From: an uncultured Robinsoniella sp.
GTDB lineage: Bacteria; Bacillota; Clostridia; Lachnospirales; Lachnospiraceae
Assembly: GCA_900539655.1 (NCBI GenBank)
Contig: UQCR01000053.1
Coordinates: forward strand, 1 to 44,541
Reading direction: 5' to 3'
DNA length: 44,541 nt
Position numbers and translations under genes: made by a program. The notes beneath the pieces were generated by a model that worked only from the letters and a program-made list of their open reading frames with translations, had not been told where the DNA came from and searched no databases. This document shows, one piece after another, positions 35,052 through 43,459 of this stretch (position 1 is the stretch's first letter; every line of letters begins with the position of its first letter).

Positions 35052-35537
35052 ATGAAAATGTCTGTTATATATTACAGTAAAACGGGCAGAACGAAGGAAA
35101 TGGCGGATATGATTGCAAAGGGCATGAAAAAAGTATCCCAGGTTGAAACAGGGGTTTTTGATATTGACCATGTAGATATGAAATTTATCAGGGAGAGCAG
35201 GGCAGTCGTGGTGGGGACGCCAACTTATCATGCAAATCCCTGCTGGCAGATTAAGAAGTGGCTGGATGAGACAAGCAATACCTATCTGAAAGGGAAAATC
35301 GGGGCGGCATTTGCTACTGCTGATTATCCTCAGGGTGGGGCGGATCTTGCTATTTCTACGATTTTGATGCACCTGATGGTAGATGGGATGCTGTTGTATT
35401 CTGGAGGATCCACCCAGGGACAGCCATTTATTCATTTGGGAGCTGTCGCTTTAAAAGAAAAATTTGAAGAGAGCAAGGCTGTATTTGAGGTGTTTGGAAC
35501 CAGAATAGCAGAGAAAACAAAGGAATTATTTGAGTAA
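35052..35537 (+). CDS. Flavodoxin / WrbA-like FMN protein
   Basis: A 161-residue protein with the FMN phosphate-binding loop near the start (YYSKTGRTKEMAD, residues 7-19) and the VVVGTPTYHANP motif (about 56-67). It looks like a flavodoxin-fold NAD(P)H-dependent reductase or flavodoxin-like electron carrier. AAAGGAGG sits 8 bases before the ATG. The Nudix gene begins 28 bases after its stop, so the two are likely co-transcribed. A TATAAT at 35013-35018 may be its -10 box, with a weak -35. Confidence 0.85.
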   Translation: MKMSVIYYSKTGRTKEMADMIAKGMKKVSQVETGVFDIDHVDMKFIRESRAVVVGTPTYHANPCWQIKKWLDETSNTYLKGKIGAAFATADYPQGGADLAISTILMHLMVDGMLLYSGGSTQGQPFIHLGAVALKEKFEESKAVFEVFGTRIAEKTKELFE

Positions 35538-35565
35538 AAGAAAACTTACATAACCGGAGGATGAT

Positions 35566-36207
35566 ATGGGACAGAACGATGGCGAAATCAGTGCAGATAC
35601 TAAATGGCTGGATATAGCGGTAGAACTTCAGTTCATTGCACAGGCAGGGCTGACGTATTCGAAGGATCATTTTGATTTGGAAAGGTTTGAAAGAATACGG
35701 GAAATTGCAGCTGAAATGGTGAGCCAGAAAAGCGGATTATCCATGGAAAAGGTAAAGGATTTATTTTGTAATGAGACGGGATTTCAAACGCCGAAACTGG
35801 ATACCAGGGCTGCGGTATTTAAAGATGGGAAAATACTTTTGGTAAAAGAGAAAAATGGAACCTGGTCTCTGCCTGGCGGATGGGTGGATGTGAACCAGTC
35901 TGTTAAAACAAATACCATAAAAGAAGTAAAAGAAGAAGCAGGTCTGGATGTGGTTGCGGTGAAGCTTATTGCAGTCCAGGATCGGAACCAGCATAATCTG
36001 CCGTTGTACGCATATGGAATCTGTAAAATATTTATGCTGTGCGAAGCTGTCGGCGGTGCCTTCCGGGAAAATATAGAAACAGTGGAAAGCGGATACTTTG
36101 GCCTGGATGAGCTGCCCTTGCTTGCAGAAGAGAAAAACAACAGAGAGCAGGTGGAGATGTGCTTTCGGGCACTTGCAGATGATGCATGGAAGGTGCCGGT
36201 AGATTAA
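35566..36207 (+). CDS. Nudix hydrolase with N-terminal Nudix_hydro_N domain
   Basis: A 213-residue protein. The first 65 residues form a helical domain (WLDIAVELQFIAQAGLTYSKD) typical of Nudix_hydro_N proteins such as some ADP-ribose pyrophosphatases. The Nudix domain follows, with LPGGWVDVNQSV and IKEVKEEAGLD. The Nudix box differs from GX5EX7REUXEEXGU by Gln in place of the first Glu and Lys in place of Arg; the metal-binding EE pair is intact. It probably hydrolyses a nucleoside diphosphate derivative. The GGAGG site is 6 bases before the ATG. Confidence 0.85.
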   Translation: MGQNDGEISADTKWLDIAVELQFIAQAGLTYSKDHFDLERFERIREIAAEMVSQKSGLSMEKVKDLFCNETGFQTPKLDTRAAVFKDGKILLVKEKNGTWSLPGGWVDVNQSVKTNTIKEVKEEAGLDVVAVKLIAVQDRNQHNLPLYAYGICKIFMLCEAVGGAFRENIETVESGYFGLDELPLLAEEKNNREQVEMCFRALADDAWKVPVD

Positions 36208-36258
36208 AAGCTTAAGGGCCGGATCAAAATATTTAAACAAAAGGAAATCAGAGAAAAT

Positions 36259-36309
36259 GGTGCTGCTGGAAAAGCAATTTAAACATGCTTTACCAGGGCG
36301 CCCTTTTTG
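36259..36309 (+). terminator. Terminator after the flavodoxin-Nudix pair
   Basis: A long hairpin pairs GGTGC, CTGG and AAAGCA on the left with TGCTTT, CCAG and GCGCC on the right, around ATTTAAACA, and is followed by CTTTTTGT. Confidence 0.82.
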
Positions 36310-36376
36310 TATATCAGATCTTGATTTCAATACACATGTCTCCAGATACTAATTTTTTGATTTTTGTGAAAACAAC

Positions 36377-36409
36377 AACTTGTAGGTATGAGCGTACAAG
36401 TTATATAAT
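36377..36409 (+). promoter_or_regulatory. ara operon promoter with AraR-type operator
   Basis: The palindrome AACTTGTA-N10-TACAAGTT (36377-36402) covers the -35 region and spacer and ends one base before a perfect TATAAT (36404-36409). The half-site ACTTGTA/TACAAGT matches Bacillus AraR boxes, but those have abutting arms, while here a 10-bp turn separates them. AraR bound here would block its own operon until L-arabinose is present. Confidence 0.75.
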
Positions 36410-36427
36410 AAAAACAAGGAGGTGCCT

Positions 36428-37525
36428 ATGACAGGTGAGAATGGAAAAACCAAATATTTTTCGTTAATGGAGCAGTTAAAAAATGATATTTTAACCGGAA
36501 GGATTAAACCCGGAGAGAAGCTGATGTCAGAAAATGAACTGTCAGAAACCTTTCAAGTCAGCAGGCATACGGTGCGTAAGGCACTCTCCATTTTAACGAA
36601 TGAGGGGTATGTTACAGCACAGCATGGACGCGGGACTTTTTGCTCGGAACGGATGGGGCATCAGAAAAAGTCCAGGAATATTGCAGTGATTACCACCTAT
36701 ATTTCGGATTATATCTTTCCAAGGCTGATCCAGGGTATAGACAAGGTGCTGACGGCAAACGGCTACAGCATTATGTTGAAAAATACAGGAAACAGCCGGG
36801 GAAATGAGGCAAAAGTACTGGAAGATATCCTGACAAAGGATATTGACGGATTAATTATTGAACCCAGTAAAAGCCAGATTCTGTGCAGGCACATGAACTT
36901 GTATGGAATGCTGGATGAGTATGAGATTCCATATGTGTTTATCCAGGGGCTCTATCCCCAGATGGAAGAAAAGCCGCATATATTGATGGATGACTGTATG
37001 GGCGGGTATTTACTGACAAAGTATCTGCTGGATACGGGACACGTACATATCGCTGGTGTGTTTAAAGCGGATGACAGCCAGGGAAAAGAACGGCATAAGG
37101 GTTATGTAAAGGCTCTGAATGAGGCTGGGATACCCTATGACCCGGATATGGTAATCTGGTTTCATACCGAAGACCGGAAAAGTAAACCGGTACTGATGGT
37201 GGAACGAATGATAACGCAAAAGATTCCCCTGGATGCAGTGGTTTCCTATAATGACCAGATTGCACTGGAAGTTATCAAGACACTGCGAAAAAGGAACGTA
37301 CAAGTTCCGGATGATGTATCCGTTACCGGATATGATAATTCGATTATATCCGAAAATGGTCTTGTACCGCTTACAACGATAGCACATCCCCAGGAAAAAT
37401 TGGGTGAGATGGCAGCCGAACTGCTGTTAGAGCAGATTCGTAAAATTCCCCCTGAGGAAAGCCGGGTGGAACGCCTGATTAAACCGGAATTAATTATCAG
37501 AGAGTCAACAAAACAAAAAATATAA
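36428..37525 (+). CDS. araR: AraR, arabinose-responsive repressor (GntR HTH + LacI-type sensor)
   Basis: A 365-residue regulator. The N-terminal GntR winged helix (about 8-75) contains GEKLMSENELSETFQVSRHT and GRGTFCSE. The C-terminal sugar-binding domain is LacI/GalR-like (about 85-365), with DGLIIEPSKSQ, YNDQIALEVIKTL and VSVTGYDNS. This chimera is the hallmark of Firmicute AraR, which releases DNA on binding L-arabinose. I start at the ATG at 36428; the GTG six bases earlier lies within the AAGGAGG ribosome site. araA follows 22 bases later and the operator lies just upstream, so it represses its own operon. Confidence 0.93.
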   Translation: MTGENGKTKYFSLMEQLKNDILTGRIKPGEKLMSENELSETFQVSRHTVRKALSILTNEGYVTAQHGRGTFCSERMGHQKKSRNIAVITTYISDYIFPRLIQGIDKVLTANGYSIMLKNTGNSRGNEAKVLEDILTKDIDGLIIEPSKSQILCRHMNLYGMLDEYEIPYVFIQGLYPQMEEKPHILMDDCMGGYLLTKYLLDTGHVHIAGVFKADDSQGKERHKGYVKALNEAGIPYDPDMVIWFHTEDRKSKPVLMVERMITQKIPLDAVVSYNDQIALEVIKTLRKRNVQVPDDVSVTGYDNSIISENGLVPLTTIAHPQEKLGEMAAELLLEQIRKIPPEESRVERLIKPELIIRESTKQKI

Positions 37526-37547
37526 AATCTTAAGGAGGATTATTAAA

Positions 37548-39044
37548 ATGAAAGCAGCAAAAAATTACAAGTTTTGGTTTGCCACAGGATCACAGGATTT
37601 ATATGGTGATGAATGTTTGAGAAAGGTAGCTGAGCACTCTAAGATTATCGTAGAGAGATTAAATGTCTCTGGCCTGCTTCCTTTTGAGGTGGTTTGGAAG
37701 CCAACACTGATTACCAATGAATTAATCCGTAAAACCTTCAATGAAGCTAACGCAGACGAAGAGTGTGCCGGCGTGATTACCTGGATGCATACTTTTTCTC
37801 CTGCAAAATCCTGGATTTTAGGACTGCAGGAATACAGAAAGCCTCTGCTTCATTTACATACACAGTTTAATCAGGAAATTCCTTATGATACCATTGACAT
37901 GGACTTTATGAATGAAAACCAGTCCGCTCATGGAGACAGGGAATACGGGCACATTGTAACACGCATGGGAATTGAAAGAAAAGTAGTCGTGGGATACTGG
38001 GATGACGAAGCGGTACAAAAAAGAATTGCACAGTGGATGAGAACGGCTGTGGGTATCATGGAAAGCAGCCATATCCGCGTATGCCGTGTTGCTGACAATA
38101 TGAGAAATGTAGCAGTTACCGAAGGCGATAAGGTGGAAGCACAGATTAAATTTGGTTGGGAAATCGATGCTTACCCGGTAAATGAAATCGCAGAATATGT
38201 CCAGAATGTAAGTGCTGGTGACATTGACGTATTAGTGGAAGAGTATTATGATAAATATGAAATGATTTTAGAGGGCAGAGATCCCTTGGAATTCCGCAGA
38301 CACGTTGCGGTTCAGGCAGGTATTGAAATCGGTTTTGAACGTTTCCTGGAAGAGAAGAACTACCAGGCAATCGTAACACATTTTGGTGATCTGGGCTCAC
38401 TGCAGCAGCTTCCCGGACTCGCTATCCAGAGGCTGATGGAAAAAGGTTATGGATTCGGCGGTGAAGGTGACTGGAAAACCGCAGCAATGGTACGCCTTAT
38501 GAAGATTATGGCGGATGGCGTGAAAGACGCTAAGGGTACTTCTTTCTTAGAGGATTATACCTACAATCTGGTACCGGGTAAAGAAGGAATCTTACAGGCT
38601 CATATGCTGGAAGTTTGCCCAACAATTGCAGAGGGTCCTATCGGCATAAAAGTAAATCCTCTGTCTATGGGTGACAGAGAAGATCCGGCACGCCTTGTAT
38701 TTACTTCTAAGGAAGGAAAAGGAGTGGCAACTTCACTGGTAGATCTGGGGAACCGTTTCCGCCTGATTATCAATGATGTAAACTGCAAAAAGGTAGAAAA
38801 ACCAATGCCGAAACTTCCGGTAGCTACTGCATTCTGGACACCGGAACCAAATCTTGCAACAGGGGCAGAAGCTTGGATCTATGCAGGCGGAGCACATCAT
38901 ACAGCATTCTCCTATGACCTGGATGCAGAGCAGATGGGCGACTGGGCAGCAGCAATGGGTATTGAAGCGGTTTATATTGACAAGGATACGAGTATCCGTA
39001 ACTTCAGAAGTGATTTGCGTTTAGGAGAGGTTTATTACAGATAG
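37548..39044 (+). CDS. araA: L-arabinose isomerase
   Basis: Cytoplasmic Mn-dependent enzyme converting L-arabinose to L-ribulose. It has 498 residues, the usual length. The metal and catalytic residues are present at near-E. coli positions: E306 in GGEGDWKTA, E335 in LEDYTYN, H352 in AHMLEVCP and H450 in GGAHHTAF. AAGGAGG lies 10 bases before the ATG. It is the first enzyme gene of the araR-araA-araB-araD operon. No arabinose transporter is in the window, so uptake must be encoded elsewhere. Confidence 0.98.
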   Translation: MKAAKNYKFWFATGSQDLYGDECLRKVAEHSKIIVERLNVSGLLPFEVVWKPTLITNELIRKTFNEANADEECAGVITWMHTFSPAKSWILGLQEYRKPLLHLHTQFNQEIPYDTIDMDFMNENQSAHGDREYGHIVTRMGIERKVVVGYWDDEAVQKRIAQWMRTAVGIMESSHIRVCRVADNMRNVAVTEGDKVEAQIKFGWEIDAYPVNEIAEYVQNVSAGDIDVLVEEYYDKYEMILEGRDPLEFRRHVAVQAGIEIGFERFLEEKNYQAIVTHFGDLGSLQQLPGLAIQRLMEKGYGFGGEGDWKTAAMVRLMKIMADGVKDAKGTSFLEDYTYNLVPGKEGILQAHMLEVCPTIAEGPIGIKVNPLSMGDREDPARLVFTSKEGKGVATSLVDLGNRFRLIINDVNCKKVEKPMPKLPVATAFWTPEPNLATGAEAWIYAGGAHHTAFSYDLDAEQMGDWAAAMGIEAVYIDKDTSIRNFRSDLRLGEVYYR

Positions 39045-39145
39045 AACCGAATTTTGAGATATGTGGATAAGGCTGAAAAAATATTATAATGCCTGGAATA
39101 CGCGATGGGTATAAAATGAATAAAGTTAAAGGAGAAATGTGGACA

Positions 39146-40822
39146 ATGGAGAAAAAATATTCAATTGGTGTGGATTATGGAACACAATCAGGACGTGCAG
39201 TATTGGTTGACGTCTCAAATGGGGAAATTCTGGCACAGGCTGTAAAAGAATATACACATGGTGTTATGGATGAGTTTCTTCCAGACGGAACAAAACTGGG
39301 TCCGGATTGGGCACTGGAGCATCCGGCTGACTATCTGGAAGTACTGGAACTTACCATTCCAGCTGTATTGAAGGAATCAAAGGTAAATCCGGCTGATGTC
39401 ATCGGTATGTCCATTGATTTTACGGCATGTACAATTCTGCCGGTGGATGAAAAGGGCACACCTCTTTGTTTCCATGAAGATCTGAAAAAAGAACCTCATG
39501 CATGGCTGAAGTTATGGAAACATCATGCGGCTCAGGGTCAGGCAAATAAATTGAACCAGATTGCAGAAGAAAGAGGCGAAGATTTCCTTGCAAGATATGG
39601 CGGCAAGATTTCTTCCGAATGGTTAGTACCAAAAGTTATGCAGATTCTGGATGAAGCGCCACATATTTATGATAAAGCAGCCAGAATTATGGAGGCAGCT
39701 GACTGGGTAACCATGCAGTTAACCGGAAAAGAAGCAAGAAACAGCTGTACTGCAGGTTATAAAGCGCTGTGGCATAAACAAAAAGGTTATCCTGATAAGG
39801 AATTTTATAAAGCACTGGATCCGAGAATTGAAAATCTGGTGGAAGATAAGCTCAGTACGGATATTTATCCTCAGGGAGCGAAAGCAGGGGAATTAACAGA
39901 AGAGATGGCATGCAAGATTGGTTTAAAAGCCGGAACAGCCGTTGCGGTAGGCAACGTAGATGCTCATGTTGCAGTACCGGCGGTTGGTATCACGGAGCCA
40001 AATAAAATGCTGATGATAATTGGAACCTCTACCTGTGATATTATGGTTAGTGAAGTGGAAAAAGTAGTACCGGGTATGTGCGGAGTTGTAGAAGATGGCG
40101 TGCTTCCGGGATTCTATGGCTATGAAGCAGGCCAGTCCTGTGTAGGTGACCATTTTGAATGGTTTGTTAAAAACTGCGTACCAAAGGCTTACTATGATGA
40201 GGCAGAAGCTAAGGGCATGGGAATCCACCAGCTGCTCACGGAAAAAGCCAGCAAATTAAAAATCGGTGAAAGCGGGCTTCTTGCACTTGACTGGTGGAAT
40301 GGAAACCGTTCCTGCCTTGTAGACGTGGATCTGACCGGCTTAATGATGGGAATGACTCTGACAACCAAACCGGAAGAAATGTACCGTGCATTAATAGAAG
40401 CAACTGCGTATGGCAAAAATATGATTATTACAACATTTGAAGAGTCCGGTGTTCCGGTTGACGAACTGTACGCATGCGGCGGTATCTCCAAGAAAAATCC
40501 TATGATGATGCAGATTTATGCGGACGTAACCGGAAAAGAGATCTTTATCGGTGCATCCGATCAGTCTCCTGCACTTGGCGCAGCGATGTTTGGCGCGGTG
40601 GCAGCAGGTTCTGCAAACGGCGGATATGACTCTATCTTTGATGCTGCAAAGGTAATGGGAAAAGTAGAAGAGAAGACCTATAAGCCGATCCCGGAAAATG
40701 TTGAAGCATATAAGAAACTTTATGCAGAATTCAAGATTTTGCATGACTACTTTGGACGCGGTGCAAATGATGTGATGAAGCGCCTGAAAACCATCAAAGC
40801 GGAAGCACGTAAGGAGAATTAA
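39146..40822 (+). CDS. araB: L-ribulokinase
   Basis: FGGY-family kinase that phosphorylates L-ribulose to L-ribulose 5-phosphate. It has 558 residues, normal for AraB. The N-terminal phosphate loop is VDYGTQSGRAVLVD, followed by GMSIDFTACTILPVD and later motifs GTSTCDIM and ACGGISKKNPMMMQIYADVTG. Starts are ambiguous: in-frame ATGs occur at 39089, 39116, 39137 and 39146. I prefer 39146 (MEKKYSIGVDYG) with AAAGGAG 11 bases upstream, because the ATG at 39137 is only two bases from it. araD follows after one base. Confidence 0.96.
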   Translation: MEKKYSIGVDYGTQSGRAVLVDVSNGEILAQAVKEYTHGVMDEFLPDGTKLGPDWALEHPADYLEVLELTIPAVLKESKVNPADVIGMSIDFTACTILPVDEKGTPLCFHEDLKKEPHAWLKLWKHHAAQGQANKLNQIAEERGEDFLARYGGKISSEWLVPKVMQILDEAPHIYDKAARIMEAADWVTMQLTGKEARNSCTAGYKALWHKQKGYPDKEFYKALDPRIENLVEDKLSTDIYPQGAKAGELTEEMACKIGLKAGTAVAVGNVDAHVAVPAVGITEPNKMLMIIGTSTCDIMVSEVEKVVPGMCGVVEDGVLPGFYGYEAGQSCVGDHFEWFVKNCVPKAYYDEAEAKGMGIHQLLTEKASKLKIGESGLLALDWWNGNRSCLVDVDLTGLMMGMTLTTKPEEMYRALIEATAYGKNMIITTFEESGVPVDELYACGGISKKNPMMMQIYADVTGKEIFIGASDQSPALGAAMFGAVAAGSANGGYDSIFDAAKVMGKVEEKTYKPIPENVEAYKKLYAEFKILHDYFGRGANDVMKRLKTIKAEARKEN

Positions 40823-40823
40823 T

Positions 40824-41516
40824 ATGTTAGCTGAATTGAAAAAAGAGATTTACCTTGCCAATATGGAATTGCCGAAATACGGTCTGGTTACGTTTACCTG
40901 GGGAAATGTCAGTGGAATAGACAGAGAAAAAGGGTTATTTGTAATCAAGCCAAGCGGTGTTCCCTATGATGAATTAAAACCGGAAGATATGGTAGTTATG
41001 GATCTTGAGGGCAATAAAGTAGAGGGAAAATACAATCCTTCTTCCGATACGCCTACCCATGTAGAATTATATAAGGCATTTCCGGAAATAGGCGGAATTG
41101 TGCACACCCATTCTTCCTGGGCTACCAGCTGGGCACAGTCCGGAAGAAGCATTCCATGCTATGGAACGACACATGCAGATTACTTCTATGGTGAGGTACC
41201 ATGCTTGAGATGCCTGAATAAGGATGAGATCGATGATGCTTATGAAAAAAATACGGGACTTCTGATCGCTGATTATTTCAAGAAAAATGATTACAAGGCT
41301 ATGCCGGCAGTACTATGCAAAAACCATGGGCCGTTTACCTGGGGTAAAGACGGACATGAAGCGGTACATAATGCTGTTGTTTTAGAGGAAGTGGCAAAAA
41401 TGGCTGCACGCTGCGAACGCATTAACAGTCAGGTTATGCCTGCACCACAGGAACTGCAGGATAAACATTATTACCGGAAACATGGCGAGGGTGCTTATTA
41501 CGGACAGAGTAAATAG
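40824..41516 (+). CDS. araD: L-ribulose-5-phosphate 4-epimerase
   Basis: A 230-residue class II aldolase-fold epimerase making D-xylulose 5-phosphate from L-ribulose 5-phosphate. Zinc ligands are visible as H94 and H96 in HTHSSWATSW and H168 in KNHGPFTWG. The N-terminal GNVSGIDREKG motif binds the phosphate. Its AAGGAG ribosome site lies inside the end of araB, with one base between the genes. It ends the operon, feeding the pentose phosphate or phosphoketolase pathways, and is followed by a strong terminator. Confidence 0.97.
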   Translation: MLAELKKEIYLANMELPKYGLVTFTWGNVSGIDREKGLFVIKPSGVPYDELKPEDMVVMDLEGNKVEGKYNPSSDTPTHVELYKAFPEIGGIVHTHSSWATSWAQSGRSIPCYGTTHADYFYGEVPCLRCLNKDEIDDAYEKNTGLLIADYFKKNDYKAMPAVLCKNHGPFTWGKDGHEAVHNAVVLEEVAKMAARCERINSQVMPAPQELQDKHYYRKHGEGAYYGQSK

Positions 41517-41540
41517 AGTTCAAGTAATAGAATAGAAAGC

Positions 41541-41592
41541 AGGGCTTATGCTCAATATCTGATGGAAGGATGTTGGGCATAGGCCCTTTTTA
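41541..41592 (+). terminator. Terminator of the ara operon
   Basis: AGGGCTTATGCTCAA pairs with TTGGGCATAGGCCCT (one internal mismatch zone) around a 17-base loop, followed by a T-run. Confidence 0.9.
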
Positions 41593-41597
41593 TGTGA

Positions 41598-41626
41598 TTG
41601 TTGATGCCCGCCTGATATGGTAGAAT
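41598..41626 (+). promoter_or_regulatory. Possible sigma-A promoter of the ECF sigma operon
   Basis: TTGTTG (41598-41603), a 17-base spacer and TAGAAT (41621-41626), about 120 bases before the sigma gene. I see no clear ECF-type autoregulatory motif in the remaining leader. Confidence 0.5.
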
Positions 41627-41750
41627 AATCTTAACTACAGCATATTGGAAAATATTTCAAATAATTTTTATTTTCATGCAATAAAACGGCTGCATCACGC
41701 ATTAACTAATCAGAAAGGGAAAGAGACAATCTTATACAGGTGAAATACGA

Positions 41751-42332
41751 ATGATTCTATTTTGTTTAATTCCGGAAGAGCAAAATGAAATTAAACGGCT
41801 GGGTCAGATTGTGAAAGAAGAGTTATTTATTCAGATTGCAGAGGGAGATGTACAGGCATTAGAGACGCTGTACTACCAGACATACCAGGCAGTCTATGGA
41901 TTTATTTTATCCATATTGAAGAATCAGTATGATGCGGAGGATATTCTGCAGGAGACATATATTAAGATCAAAACGGGGGCACATTTGTATAAACCGCAGG
42001 GAAAGCCTCTCGCCTGGATATTTACCATAGCAAGAAATCTCTCTTACATGAAGATTCGAAAAGATAAAAATACTCAGACATCACCTTATGAAGAGCTAGA
42101 GAATATGCTGGATTTTTCAGCAGTAGAAGATAAGGAAAATAAATTGTTGCTGGAAGCAGCATTTTCCATTTTAGGGGATGAGGAACGACAGATCATTATT
42201 CTGCATGCCAATACCGGTATGAAGCACCGGGAAATTGCAGCTTTAGTAAAACTCCCCCTTTCTACAGTACTGTCTAAATATAACCGCGGAATGAAGAAAC
42301 TACGCAATTACATAGAAGGGAGGATGTCTTAA
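41751..42332 (+). CDS. ECF-type RNA polymerase sigma factor
   Basis: A 193-residue sigma factor with region 2 (about 40-105, QAVYGFILSILKNQYDAEDILQETYIKI) and region 4 (about 137-190, LGDEERQIIILHANTGMKHREIAALVKLPLSTV), joined by a short linker; regions 1 and 3 are absent, as usual for ECF factors. An AGGTG site lies 8 bases before the ATG. The RsgI-like membrane protein starts 2 bases after its stop, so it is the probable anti-sigma partner. Target promoters and the stress signal are unknown. Confidence 0.92.
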   Translation: MILFCLIPEEQNEIKRLGQIVKEELFIQIAEGDVQALETLYYQTYQAVYGFILSILKNQYDAEDILQETYIKIKTGAHLYKPQGKPLAWIFTIARNLSYMKIRKDKNTQTSPYEELENMLDFSAVEDKENKLLLEAAFSILGDEERQIIILHANTGMKHREIAALVKLPLSTVLSKYNRGMKKLRNYIEGRMS

Positions 42333-42334
42333 AA

Positions 42335-43441
42335 ATGCAAAAGATCGGGCAAGGATTGAAACAGGCAATAGAAGACATTACTCCTGACGTATTTGAAAAA
42401 GTGGCAGCGTCATCAAATGAAAAGCTGCAAAAAGAAGACTGGCTGATGGATGAGGCAAAATCCTGGAAAAAAATACATACAATTTTCCGGGGAGCAGCAG
42501 CGTTAGCAGCCTGCCTGATTCTGGTATTGGGTATCCGTGTATTTTGGAATAATCAGATCGATTCAACCATTGATATTGATGTCAATCCAAGTGTGGAGAT
42601 TCAGACAAACCGAAGGAACCAGGTTATGGATGTGAAAGCACTTAATAAAGATGGTGAAATTATTTTATCAGATATGAATCTGAAAAATGTAGAACTGAAC
42701 ACGGCTGTAAATGCACTCATAGGGTCTATGGTAAGAAAGGGCTATATTACCGAGGTAAATAATTCAATACTGGTATCCGTGGAGAACAAAGATACAAAGA
42801 AGGCAGATGAAATCTGTCAGTCCATAGTAGGGGATATCCGTCAGGTACTGGATCAGAAGAATATAAAAGGGGTTATTTATAACCAGGAAATTACAAGCAA
42901 TGAAGAAATCTCAAGGCTTGCCAGACAATATAATATTTCCCATGGAAAGGCTGCTTTTTTGTTAAAGTTAAGTGAGAAAGACCCGGAACTGAAGCTGGAA
43001 GAGGCAGCAAAAATGACTATGCAGGAATTAGCCCGGTTAATCAAAATGAGAGGAATTGACATTTCAGATATGAAAGGCTATGAGTCTGATGAATCGATCC
43101 TGGAAAATGTGGAAGATATTATTGAAGAAAGCGAAGAGTCGGATAATTCCCTGAATAAGCAGCAGAAGCCGTCAACAGGTCGGGAGAAACGCAGGAATCA
43201 GGGTGAGGCCCCGGAGGATTCAGATGATTTTGATGACGATCACAATGATGTCAATGATTCGGATGATGATATCGATGAAGATAAGAATGAAGCCGAGAAC
43301 CGGGAAGACTTGGATGATAAGATTGAAGCCGAGAATCGGGAAGACTTGGATGAAGATAAGGATGACGAGGATGACTGGGATGATGATATCGATGATGCCG
43401 ATGATTCAGACGATGACGGGGAACTGGATGATGACGATTGA
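42335..43441 (+). CDS. RsgI-like membrane anti-sigma factor with acidic tail
   Basis: A 368-residue single-pass protein. The N-terminal cytoplasmic part (1-50) would hold the ECF sigma factor. One transmembrane helix lies at about 52-70. The extracellular domain begins with STIDIDVNPSVEIQTN, the conserved RsgI-type middle domain, and contains an Asn-Pro bond (N84-P85) at the place where RsgI proteins are known to self-cleave. A helical region (about 175-250) follows, and the last 90 residues are almost all Asp/Glu with two repeated NREDLD blocks. AGGGAGG lies 11 bases before the ATG. It probably releases the sigma factor on an envelope or polysaccharide cue. Confidence 0.88.
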   Translation: MQKIGQGLKQAIEDITPDVFEKVAASSNEKLQKEDWLMDEAKSWKKIHTIFRGAAALAACLILVLGIRVFWNNQIDSTIDIDVNPSVEIQTNRRNQVMDVKALNKDGEIILSDMNLKNVELNTAVNALIGSMVRKGYITEVNNSILVSVENKDTKKADEICQSIVGDIRQVLDQKNIKGVIYNQEITSNEEISRLARQYNISHGKAAFLLKLSEKDPELKLEEAAKMTMQELARLIKMRGIDISDMKGYESDESILENVEDIIEESEESDNSLNKQQKPSTGREKRRNQGEAPEDSDDFDDDHNDVNDSDDDIDEDKNEAENREDLDDKIEAENREDLDEDKDDEDDWDDDIDDADDSDDDGELDDDD

Positions 43442-43459
43442 TGAAGGAGGAAAGTAATT

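Noticed and set aside
36295..36302. GGGCGCCC palindrome as a protein-binding site
   Set aside because: It is better explained as part of the right arm of the long terminator hairpin.
37297..37306. Second AraR half-site GTACAAGTT inside araR
   Set aside because: Single arm only, within coding sequence; likely chance.
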